Assembly: GCA_020636325.1 (NCBI GenBank)
Contig: JACJYC010000003.1
Span: 620,001 to 684,000 of the forward strand
Length of the DNA: 64,000 bases
Direction: 5' to 3'
Origin: Lewinellaceae bacterium
GTDB lineage: Bacteria; Bacteroidota; Bacteroidia; Chitinophagales; Saprospiraceae
In this document: positions 33,672-42,100 of the stretch, piece by piece
Layout: every line of letters starts with the position of its first letter
How positions within the stretch are numbered: position 1 is the first letter of the stretch
Translations under genes and position numbers: made by a program
The notes under the pieces: model-generated
Seen by the model: only the letters and a program-made list of their open reading frames with translations
The model's database searches: none
What the model was told of the DNA's origin: nothing

Positions 33672-35801
33672 CTATCTCAGTCGCCGGATCACCTGAAAGT
33701 CGTCAAACCAGACGGGTTCCTTGGTGTGATCCCACAGATAAAAGCGCAGGGTATCGGTGGGGTAATCTTCCGGCAACGTGATCTCCATGCGCACCCGGTA
33801 CCAGTCGCCTTCAACCGGCTCGTAAAGCGGCGGATAGATCTCAAAAGCATAGAATGCCCGTTGCTCCGGGGTTGCGGCCACTATGCCTGCAGCAGGACTT
33901 TTGCCCCACCGCCAGGCTGTTATCGTGATCCAGTCGCACGGGCCTACGCCGGTGATGTAGGAATCGGCGGCAAATTCAGCGCCTTCTTTCATAACCCAGG
34001 CGCGCCGGCCCGACCGCGTATGTTGCGCGTCCTCCAGCCCGTTCAATCCGAAAAGGACCGGTGAATGCGCCCAATTTGAATCCGCAACCGCCTCTCCGTC
34101 AAAAAATATCGTGTCCGATGCGGCAAAAGGGGGCCTTTCCAGCATATGGATGTATTCCTTCCGGCCCGGGATCCAGGCCTGGTATTCCCGCACCTTCCAG
34201 GGTTGGTAACACGGGAGCTGCCCGGTAGTAATCACATACTGATCATCGGCGACGAACCACCGGCTGATCCCGGCCCGCACGCCGGCGGAGGTTTTGGTAT
34301 TGGGATTGCCGATATGGGTCTTCAGCGCTGCGTTGAACTCAAATCCCCCGTCGATCTGCAGCGGCGATATGCCGTCCTTTTCCATGGTCTCGTCCAGCAA
34401 GGCCCACCTGGCCCGGTTCCACCCGAGGTAATCATGGGTGCCCGCAACGGCATACCAGGCGAAGGGCGCAAAACAGAACAGGGCAGGGAGCCCCCACCAT
34501 CGCTCAAACCGGCTCGCAACAGGCGACAGGATCAGCAACAGCAAGCAGGGGATCAGCGGCAGGTAATACCGGTCGAAATTGGCCCATCCCAGAAAAAGGA
34601 ATATGAAATAGGCCGTTCCGAACAAGGCAATAGCGGTCTTGAAAGCCCTGGTTGTTGAATGGATTTTGAAAGAGAACGTCTTTAAATAATTGACCAATAA
34701 AGATATGATATTAAAAACCATTGCAGCCGCCCCTGCACAGGCCATCAGCCGGATCGCCCGCCAGATGCCGTCGGGCATATTGGTTCCGCGCGCCAGCCCC
34801 ATATCGTAATCCTTGAGTACCACAGGACCGAGCCCCAGATTATACAGGATGTTCCCGAACAGTGCATTGTCCCAGGTTCGCCAACTGAAGAAAACAGCCA
34901 GCGCTACGGACAGGAAGCCGATGAGGGCGGCCCTGAATTTGCCGGCCTTCTGCACCGCACGGGGCAGGACCAGGAAATGAAAGGGAAACAGGAACAGCCC
35001 AAGGAGGAAAAGAAAGCCGCCCATCCGCTCCAGGAAATGGAAATAAACCGTCCGGATGTTCAACCAACCGGAGAGATTGCCCAGATCGCCGAAACTCGAA
35101 GGCAGCTGTTGGACCGAGGAAAGCCAGACCGTATAGAGTTTAAGAGCGCCCCAGGTGACCCCGAATCCAAGGATCGCCAGCGCCAATCTCCTTCGGTTGT
35201 ATTGCTGCAAAAGGGCTGTTATGCCGAAACAGAACGGCAGCAACAAGGCAAACTGCCGGATCAAAATGCCGAAAACGGAAAAGAGGATAGCCCCTGCCCA
35301 GTAAAACGTCTTATCCGTTTCCAGCACCTTGAGGTAGAAAGCCGCCCCGCCGAAAAAGAAAAACAGGAAGGACACATCGGTCATGTAGGTATAGGACAGG
35401 GAAAAATACATGGGATTGAACGCCAGGGCCAGCATGGCGACAAAGGACACCATGGTGTTCTTGCACAGCCGCCCGGCCAGCCATCCGAAAAGCAGCACGC
35501 CGCCCAGACCTAGCGCCAGGACCATGTACCGCAGAAGCGCCAGGGAAAAGCCGCCGGCAATTTTGCAGAGCAACACCCCGAGCCAGACATGCGTCCACAG
35601 GGTCATGGCCGGCCAGTCGCTTACCCGGTATTTGCCGTCAGTCAGCACGCCCCGCACGACCTCTGAATAGGCCCAGTCATCGTTGAGCGGGAATTCTCCG
35701 GAAGGGTTTACCAGCCAGGCTGCAAATGCCCAGATCCCAATGGTCAGCGCGAAAGCCAACGGTTGGGAAAGGCTTGAAAACCTGTTTTTCAAACTAGTCA
35801 T
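33672..35801 (-). CDS. GT39/ArnT-like integral membrane glycosyltransferase
   Basis: A 709-residue protein with about 11-12 membrane helices up to about residue 440 and a large periplasmic C-terminal part. The first periplasmic loop has the GT-C acidic motif D41-D42 (PLNDDWAYSEVVRG), as in polyprenyl-phosphate-sugar-dependent mannosyl/arabinosyl transferases. The C-terminal domain (after about 480) ends in a beta-sandwich-like segment (WYRVRMEITLPEDYP to WFDDFQVIRRL). Donor and acceptor are unknown; transfer of a sugar to protein, lipid A or glycan on the periplasmic side is inferred. Confidence 0.75.
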   Translation of the reverse strand: MTSLKNRFSSLSQPLAFALTIGIWAFAAWLVNPSGEFPLNDDWAYSEVVRGVLTDGKYRVSDWPAMTLWTHVWLGVLLCKIAGGFSLALLRYMVLALGLGGVLLFGWLAGRLCKNTMVSFVAMLALAFNPMYFSLSYTYMTDVSFLFFFFGGAAFYLKVLETDKTFYWAGAILFSVFGILIRQFALLLPFCFGITALLQQYNRRRLALAILGFGVTWGALKLYTVWLSSVQQLPSSFGDLGNLSGWLNIRTVYFHFLERMGGFLFLLGLFLFPFHFLVLPRAVQKAGKFRAALIGFLSVALAVFFSWRTWDNALFGNILYNLGLGPVVLKDYDMGLARGTNMPDGIWRAIRLMACAGAAAMVFNIISLLVNYLKTFSFKIHSTTRAFKTAIALFGTAYFIFLFLGWANFDRYYLPLIPCLLLLILSPVASRFERWWGLPALFCFAPFAWYAVAGTHDYLGWNRARWALLDETMEKDGISPLQIDGGFEFNAALKTHIGNPNTKTSAGVRAGISRWFVADDQYVITTGQLPCYQPWKVREYQAWIPGRKEYIHMLERPPFAASDTIFFDGEAVADSNWAHSPVLFGLNGLEDAQHTRSGRRAWVMKEGAEFAADSYITGVGPCDWITITAWRWGKSPAAGIVAATPEQRAFYAFEIYPPLYEPVEGDWYRVRMEITLPEDYPTDTLRFYLWDHTKEPVWFDDFQVIRRLR

Positions 35802-35848
35802 TTGCAGTTAATTGGGTCTGGAAGTCTGAACAGGGGCCGGAACAGGAA

Positions 35849-36577
35849 TTACTTGGCGTTGTCCAGCAGTTTGAGCAATTTGGCAGCGCCCTCCTCTGTG
35901 TCCAGGTCAAAGGTATTCCAGCCTTTCAGTTCTTTTATTTTTGCCTTTTCTCCGGACAGCGCTTTTTCAACCGATTTGGCCTGCAATTTCAATTTCTCAT
36001 AAGGTTGATCGCCGACTTTGAGCCAGTAAAAGGTTTTCTCCCTGTATTCATTATAGGTGCGGCTGGTGCCGTAGGGTGTCTCGGGTTCGGCCCTCAGGAA
36101 GGTTTTGGTATAGCTCTTCAGCAGGGAGTACTCGGGCCCTTCATACAATACCTGGTAAAAATTCAGTTCATCCGATTTACCGCCTTCGACATCTCCTTTG
36201 GGAAAGACCCGGAACAGGAGCGATCGGGTGGCGCTGGTGTCAACCAACACGGCTTTCACAAATTTGGTGGTAATGACATTGATATGGCCGTTGGTCAGCC
36301 GGAAGTACAGCTGTTGTTTGAAAAAATCCAGGTTCACATCCACGGAATAGCCGAATGAATCCTGTTCGACCAGCATCAGGTGCCCCGGTTTCCAGTCGGG
36401 CGTCAGCAACGGGCTTCCCAGTGTCGTGTTTTCGTTCAGGTTGAAGACGGACACGTCCACATCGGAAAGTCCGCGGGTCGACATGCTGTTGAGATCTGCC
36501 ACATCGGCCTGGGCCCGGATGCCGGTGATCAAAACAAGGATGAAAAAAGAGGCGATCATCAGGTGACGTAAGTGCAT
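35849..36577 (-). CDS. Exported protein of unknown function
   Basis: A 242-residue protein with a signal peptide (residues 1-22, ending ITGIRAQ). It is rich in beta strands (GYSVDVNLDFFKQQLYFRLTNGHINVITTKFV) with a conserved-looking segment YREKTFYWLKVGDQPYEKLKL, and a C-terminal helix rich in Lys (KALSGEKAKIKELKGWNTFDLDTEEGAAKLLKLL). I do not recognise the family. The ATG at 36577 sits right before the signal peptide; the longer frame to 36667 adds 30 residues that would bury it. It is 47 bp downstream of the glycosyltransferase start and could be the first gene of that operon. Confidence 0.65.
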   Translation of the reverse strand: MHLRHLMIASFFILVLITGIRAQADVADLNSMSTRGLSDVDVSVFNLNENTTLGSPLLTPDWKPGHLMLVEQDSFGYSVDVNLDFFKQQLYFRLTNGHINVITTKFVKAVLVDTSATRSLLFRVFPKGDVEGGKSDELNFYQVLYEGPEYSLLKSYTKTFLRAEPETPYGTSRTYNEYREKTFYWLKVGDQPYEKLKLQAKSVEKALSGEKAKIKELKGWNTFDLDTEEGAAKLLKLLDNAK

Positions 36578-36766
36578 AATCCTATGGTTTATTTTTAGTG
36601 GGTCTAATTTAAGGCCAATTCTCGGAAAATCTCTGGTAAACCGCCATCCATTTTTACCGTTCAGCAATTTGTACGACCCGGTGCGGCCGTGGTATTTCCC
36701 TGAAAATCGCGACGCAAGTTTGAAAACTTTTTACACCTGGAATAAAACAATAATCAGTTAATTATA

Positions 36767-36781
36767 AATACATTATGTATT
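36767..36781. promoter_or_regulatory. Palindrome AATACAT-T-ATGTATT in the lipopeptide-cluster control region
   Basis: A perfect 15-bp palindrome lies 99 bp before the ATG at 36880, within an AT-rich 302-bp divergent intergenic region. A near-match -7 box TTTATTTG (36816-36823) follows. It is a reasonable operator/promoter region for the biosynthetic operon, but the -33 box is not clear. Confidence 0.35.
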
Positions 36782-36879
36782 ACAAAGCAGCATTTTTTCC
36801 GACATTTTTTACTCCTTTATTTGCAAATTGTCCTTGCGTTTTGATGAAAACTGCCGGTTCTTTGTGAAAACGAGTTGGT

Positions 36880-37287
36880 ATGACTCCTTCCAATAATAAA
36901 TTTGCCGCTGCAGCTGAATGCGAATATACGATTCAGTTTCAAATTCTGGCTGAAGTGGAATTCGGGGTAGTGAGTAAGAAATGCAGAAACTTCGGGATCT
37001 GCCGGATCACCCCCGCAAAATTGGATGACTTGGGGTCGGCCACAACGCAGGACCGAAAATCAACCGCGATCGCCACCGTGTTTTGCAAGAACCACGTGGA
37101 GATGGATTTTCTGAAACACTCCATTACATCGAGTACTTACGACCGTTACTTTTCGTGCAAGCGGTTTCTGGTCGATGAAGACTTTGAATATTCACTGCCC
37201 CAGTCAAAGAGTGTCGATTTCTCCATTCAAAAAGGAGAATATGACATTCAGGAAAATAATACGTTGATAAAAGTCATTTTTAAATAA
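36880..37287 (+). CDS. Unknown small protein at the head of the lipopeptide cluster
   Basis: A 135-residue soluble protein with no signal peptide. The N-terminal half has alternating strand-like sequence (EYTIQFQILAEVEFG) and a Cys pair in KKCRNFGICRI; three further Cys follow (one before residue 16, FCKN, SCKRF). I do not recognise a family. It is the first gene after the AT-rich control region and precedes the antiterminator by about 270 bp, so it may be co-regulated with the cluster. A regulatory role is only a guess from position. Confidence 0.55.
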   Translation: MTPSNNKFAAAAECEYTIQFQILAEVEFGVVSKKCRNFGICRITPAKLDDLGSATTQDRKSTAIATVFCKNHVEMDFLKHSITSSTYDRYFSCKRFLVDEDFEYSLPQSKSVDFSIQKGEYDIQENNTLIKVIFK

Positions 37288-37398
37288 CCCACCTTTTAAT
37301 AAACACTTAAGCTGCAGTTGCACCGGTCTGCGGCGAATTTCTCCTGATCTGGCACGCTTACGCCTGTCCATGGAATTCACCTGGTATCCGGTTTGGTT

Positions 37399-37563
37399 TT
37401 GAGAGAAACAAAGCAAACCTTTCATTGTCGTAACTGCAATGAAGGGTTTGGGCAGTTGGTCACAAGTTATCATGGGACTAAGGTGGCGGAGCTGTGCCAG
37501 GTGATTAACGCCGACCAACCGGCCTTTTTTCCGGAAATAGCTAACTCAATGTCAGGTAAATGA
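37399..37563 (+). CDS. Possible 54-residue CxxC (zinc-ribbon-like) protein, coupled to the antiterminator
   Basis: A frame open from 37348 reads, from TTG at 37399, a 54-residue peptide with FHCRNCNEGF, then YHGTKVAELC. C10, C13, H25 and C33 could form a zinc site. Its stop TGA (37561-37563) overlaps the antiterminator start (ATGA), the usual sign of translational coupling. Against it: no ATG start, no clear ribosome site, and a hairpin covers codons 6-17. Too short for usual gene callers. Confidence 0.4.
   Translation: MRETKQTFHCRNCNEGFGQLVTSYHGTKVAELCQVINADQPAFFPEIANSMSGK
37414..37450 (+). promoter_or_regulatory. Leader hairpin upstream of the antiterminator gene
   Basis: Arms CAAACCTTTCATTG (37414-37427) and CAATGAAGGGTTTG (37437-37450) pair over 14 bp with one G-U, loop TCGTAACTG. 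It lies 110 bp before the UpxY-like gene. UpxY proteins act on 5' leaders of their own long operons, so this RNA structure is a candidate recruitment or pause site. Confidence 0.4.
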
Positions 37564-38054
37564 ATGACTTGAAATGGTTTGTCGCCTACACTCATTACAA
37601 ATCGGAAAAAAAAGTCAGTTCCCGTTTTCAACATAAGGGCCTGGAGGTTTATCTGCCGATGAGGAAAGTCAAAAGCAAATGGAGCGACCGGATCAAGGAA
37701 GTTGAATTCCCGCTCTTCACCTGCTACGTTTTTGTAAGAACCACGCCGGGCAGGTTGTCCCAGGTTGCGGATATTGACGGCCTGGCCCGCTTCCTATCCT
37801 TTGGTAATGAACTGGCTACCGTCAAAGATCACGAAATCGAACTGATCAGAAAAATGATCAGGGATTACGAGGACGTAAAAGCAGAACCCCTTTTTACAGC
37901 GGGACAAAGAATAAGGATCGCAAAAGGCCCGCTTTGCGGCCTCGAAGGGATCCTGCAAAAGGAAAAAGGGAAAAACCGGTTCCTGATCGCGATTGAAGGA
38001 TTGAGACAATCCCTGTCCATTGAGATTCCATCGCAATACCTCGCAAGTTGTTAA
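37560..38054 (+). CDS. UpxY-like specialised NusG (transcription antiterminator)
   Basis: A 164-residue NusG paralogue: NGN domain from residue 3 (KWFVAYTHYKSEKKVSSRF, VYLPMRKVKSKWSDR, VEFPLFTCYVFVR) and a C-terminal KOW domain (AGQRIRIAKGPLCGLEGILQKEKGKN). In Bacteroidota, UpxY proteins are encoded at the start of long capsule or biosynthetic operons and allow RNA polymerase to read through them. Here it precedes at least 26 kb of same-strand genes, including a 19-kb gene, so operon-specific antitermination is the natural role. It is 15 bp upstream of the phosphopantetheinyl transferase gene. Confidence 0.88.
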   Translation: MNDLKWFVAYTHYKSEKKVSSRFQHKGLEVYLPMRKVKSKWSDRIKEVEFPLFTCYVFVRTTPGRLSQVADIDGLARFLSFGNELATVKDHEIELIRKMIRDYEDVKAEPLFTAGQRIRIAKGPLCGLEGILQKEKGKNRFLIAIEGLRQSLSIEIPSQYLASC

Positions 38055-38069
38055 CGCTTCCCCGGACAT

Positions 38070-38720
38070 ATGGTGCTGATCCGATACGCAGAATTGAAAG
38101 ACCCGGGATCATTCCGGGAAGTTGATGCCTTTCTGCCGGGGTTGCCTCCGGACCTCCGCAGGAAGATCAGCGCCTACAAATTTGCCAAAGATGCCCAATT
38201 GTGCCTGTACGGCAAACTGCTGATCCGGCAAATAGCCGGGGAAATGGGCTACCCGGGCGATATTCTCCCTCAAATCCGGTATTCAACCTACAGCAGGCCC
38301 TATGTAGCGGATGGGCCCGCTGATTTCAACACCTCTCATTCCGGTTCGATCGTAGCAGTCGCCATGAGCTCAAAAGGCAGATTAGGCATTGACATTGAAG
38401 CGATCAGGGCTGTTGAACTGTCGGATTTCAAAGGTTATTTTCCGGAAGCGGAATTTGCGGAAATTACCGCCTCGGCGGACCCGCTGCGAAGCTTTTACAA
38501 GCAGTGGACCCGAAAAGAGGCGTTGATGAAAGCCGACGGCCGCGGAATGCACCTCGAACTCAGCAAGATTGAGATTGAGGGCAATGAAGGGCGGATCGGG
38601 GCCGCAAGATGGTTTTTGACGCCGCTTCATTTCGGCAATAATTACAGCGCTCACCTGGCAACCGCCTGGCAACCGGCAGCAACAGAGATACAGATCGCTA
38701 AAAGCGAATTTCATCCATAA
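38070..38720 (+). CDS. 4'-phosphopantetheinyl transferase (Sfp type)
   Basis: A 216-residue enzyme that transfers the phosphopantetheine arm from CoA to carrier-protein serines. Sfp/Gsp landmarks: RRKISAYKFAKDAQLCLYGKLLIR, FNTSHSG, LGIDIE (magnesium-binding acidic residues), and QWTRKEALMKADGRGM. It should activate the carrier domains of the two NRPS/PKS proteins encoded downstream (six in the giant protein and at least one in the second). It lies between the antiterminator and a small unknown gene in the same operon. Confidence 0.93.
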   Translation: MVLIRYAELKDPGSFREVDAFLPGLPPDLRRKISAYKFAKDAQLCLYGKLLIRQIAGEMGYPGDILPQIRYSTYSRPYVADGPADFNTSHSGSIVAVAMSSKGRLGIDIEAIRAVELSDFKGYFPEAEFAEITASADPLRSFYKQWTRKEALMKADGRGMHLELSKIEIEGNEGRIGAARWFLTPLHFGNNYSAHLATAWQPAATEIQIAKSEFHP

Positions 38721-38749
38721 CAATCATCTTATATTCTAACTGACGCTCT

Positions 38750-39073
38750 ATGCACGTACCTGATATCATTGAAGTCAAAGATCTCTTGGAAGGATTGAAG
38801 ACAAATGGACTCATCGCCGAATGGGAACTGCCCTACGAAAACATCCTCACCAGGCGCAGCGCGGCCATTTTCTTTCTGCGTTTTCATCCGGGCGCCGATA
38901 TGGACAAAGCCTGGAAGGAACTCGGTCATTTCGATCATTTCAGCTTCCGGGAAAACACCGAAAAGCTCCTCTCGGAGCTCGACTACCAGATCACTTTCAG
39001 CGAAGAAGAAAAACTGAAAAACCGCCAACCCGAAGAACAAGCCGCTTCCGCGGCTGAAGAGCCCGCAAATTAA
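38750..39073 (+). CDS. Unknown small protein between PPTase and megasynthase
   Basis: A 107-residue soluble protein, predominantly helical, with a charged Glu/Ala-rich tail (residues about 85-107). Not an MbtH homologue (no N-P-F-D/E or S-L-W-P motif) and not a type II thioesterase (no GHSxG). The position, 29 bp after the PPTase and 76 bp before the giant synthase, suggests a cluster-specific helper, but function is unknown. Confidence 0.55.
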   Translation: MHVPDIIEVKDLLEGLKTNGLIAEWELPYENILTRRSAAIFFLRFHPGADMDKAWKELGHFDHFSFRENTEKLLSELDYQITFSEEEKLKNRQPEEQAASAAEEPAN

Positions 39074-39149
39074 CCGAAATCCCGCCTGCCGGCTCCTGAT
39101 ACCTGATAACCGCCTTACCCTGCGCTGCAGAACCCACCAGTCGCCTACA

Positions 39150-42100
39150 ATGAAATCAATTCTGGATCTGCTCTTTCAGCGAAGTGTTGAAACACCCGAC
39201 CGGAAGGTATTTACCTTTCTGGAAGGGGGAGATTTGCCCGCCGGTTCCCTTACCTTCCGGGAATTGGACGACCGATCCGGTCAATTGGCCGGATCACTGG
39301 CAAAGATCATAGCGCCCGGAGACAGGGTACTGCTTTTGTTTCCCGAGGGCTTGGAGTTCATCACCACCTTTTTTGCCTGCCTGAAATGCGGCGCAATCGC
39401 CGTTCCGTGCAACGTTCCCACAAAAAGAGAACGCCTTTTCCGCACCAGATCAATCCTGTCAAGCGCCGAACCTGCCCTGATCCTCGGGCCGCAGGATCTG
39501 CTGGAAAGCGACCGGCCGCTTGATTTTCTTGCCGGATTTGAGCACATCAAAACTGCCGCTCCGGATCAGATCGGAATGGCCGGCGAACAGCCTCTGCCGG
39601 CGCCGGCGGTCGACAATGATACCATCGCTTACCTCCAATATACTTCCGGTTCTACCGGAAATCCCAAAGGCACGATCGTTACCCACGGCAACATCATGGA
39701 TAACCTGGCTGCCTTCCAGGCGACCTTTCAGCATACCGAATCTTCCGTGGCTGTTTCCTGGTTGCCTTTCTTCCACGACATGGGGCTGGTTTACGGCCTG
39801 TTGCAGCCCGTCTACAGCGGTTATCATGGTTACCTGATGCCGCCGTTGTCATTTGTGCAGAACCCCGCCAGATGGCTCCGCGCCATCAGCCGGTACAAAG
39901 GCACCCATGCGGTTGCGCCCAATTTCGGGTATGAGCTCTGCTGTACCCTGCCGGAAGAACAGAAGAAGGATCTCGACCTCTCCTCCTGGGTAGTGGCCAT
40001 CAACGGATCGGAATTCATCCGCGCTTCGACCCTGGAGCAGTTTACGGCCGCCTTTGGCCCTTATGGCTGGAAGGATAGCGCATTCTGCCCGGGGTACGGC
40101 CTCGCCGAAGCAACCCTGATGGTAACGGCGCTCGCCAAAGGACTTCGCCCCACTGTCCTGGACGGCCAAATGGTTCCCCGGGATAAAAATGCGGCTGTCC
40201 GGCCGGAGTGGGAATCTTCCGGCCAGGTGGTGGGTTGCGGCTATTTGAATGAGTTCACGGATGTCAGGATCGTGGATCCGGCGACCGGAAAAACGGTCGG
40301 TGACGGCGGGCTGGGCGAGATATGGGTGGCCGGTAAAAATGTATCCCCGGGCTATTGGAACAATCCGGCGGCAACAGCAGCCGTTTTCGGGGCAAAAATC
40401 AAGGGAATCGACCGGTCTTACCTCAAAACCGGCGACCTGGGTTTTGTGCATAACGGCCAATTGTATGTAACCGGGCGAATCAAGGAACTGATCATACTGA
40501 ACGGCCAGAATTTTTATCCGACCGACCTGGAGCAAATAATCGAAACCAGCCATTCCGCGATCAGCAGTAACGGCGTTTGCGCCTTTTCGTTTGCCCAAGG
40601 GGAAAAGGAAAAGGTGGGTGTGGCCTGTGAGATCAAACGGACTGCCGTTAAAAATCTGGACCCCGCTGAAGTGTTGAAAACGATCAGGTCAAGGATCATC
40701 GAAGAATTCGGCGTAAGAATTTCAGCCTTGTACCTGGTCAAACCCCGGGTCCTGCCCCGGACCACCAGCGGGAAGATCATGCGCCTGGAGTCCGGAACCG
40801 GCTTCCGGTCGGGAAAGATCGACTGTATCTTCACCTGGGAAGACCCCCTGGAATTGCAGGACACCGGCCATCAACCGGCGAATTCATCCGCCGCTGCGGA
40901 TTCCGGCAAAATCAGGACCTGGTTGATGGAGCAGGTCGCAGAGATCTGCTCAGTGCCCGATGTGTCGGCAGATGAACCGTTCAGTTTTTACGGCATGGAT
41001 TCAGCGCTCGCAGCCCGGCTGGCGCAAAAATTGACCGGCAAACTGGGCAGACCGGTCTCTCCGACCCTCTTCTATAACTATCCGACAGCCGCCGCCCTGG
41101 CGGAAAAACTGACTGCAGACGGTTTCCAGGACGAGAACACAGCAGTACAGACCCGAATCCCGGAGAAAGATCACCAGGAGCCGGTAGCGATTGTGGGCAT
41201 GGGATGCCGTTTCCCCGGTGCGAATGATACGGACGAATTCTGGGATTTGCTCCAAAACGGGGTATGCGCTACCGGCAAGATACCCGATGACAGGTGGAAA
41301 ATCTCAGGGAATCGCGCGGCGGCGGGATTCGGCGGCACAGTGAAAGACATCGATCTTTTCGATCCGTTGTTTTTCGGTATTTCTCCGCGGGAAGCCGTCA
41401 ATATTGATCCGCAGCAGCGATTGCTCCTGGAGGTGGCCTGGGAATCCCTGCAGGACGCAGGCATCCTCACCGCATCGTTGAAGGGATCCAATACCGGCGT
41501 ATATATAGGCATCAGCAGCAATGATTATGCGGCTGTTTCAATCGGTCCTGAATCCTCTCCGCAAGCTGTAACGGGCATCGCGCTGAGCATTGCCGCCAAC
41601 AGGATTTCCTACCTGCTGGACCTGAAGGGCCCGGCCATCGCCATTGATACAGCCTGTTCTTCCTCGCTCGTTGCCGTCCACCGTGCAGTGAAAGACCTGC
41701 AGTCCGGAGAAATCGATACAGCAATCGTCGGCGGGGTGAATGTCCTGCTCAATCCCCATATTTCCCTTGTCTTCGAAAAGGCGGGCATGCTTTCCCCGAC
41801 CGGCCGGTGCAATACTTTCGATGCCGGTGCCAACGGCTACGTCCGGTCGGAGGGATGCGGAGCGGTTATCCTGAAAAGGTCCGCAGACGCCATAAGGGAA
41901 AACTGCAACATCCACGCCCTGATCCGGGGAACAGCCGTCAACCAGGACGGCAAAACCAACGGAATTACGGCGCCCAACGGCCTTTCCCAGGCCCGGGTGA
42001 TCAAAACGGCCCAGGCCGGCGCGGGAGTGCCCCCCGGAGATATCGATCTGTTTGAAGCGCACGGCACGGGAACACCGTTGGGCGACCCGATCGAGGTGAA

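Noticed and set aside
38750..39073. MbtH-like protein
   Set aside because: The size is near but none of the MbtH signature residues is present.
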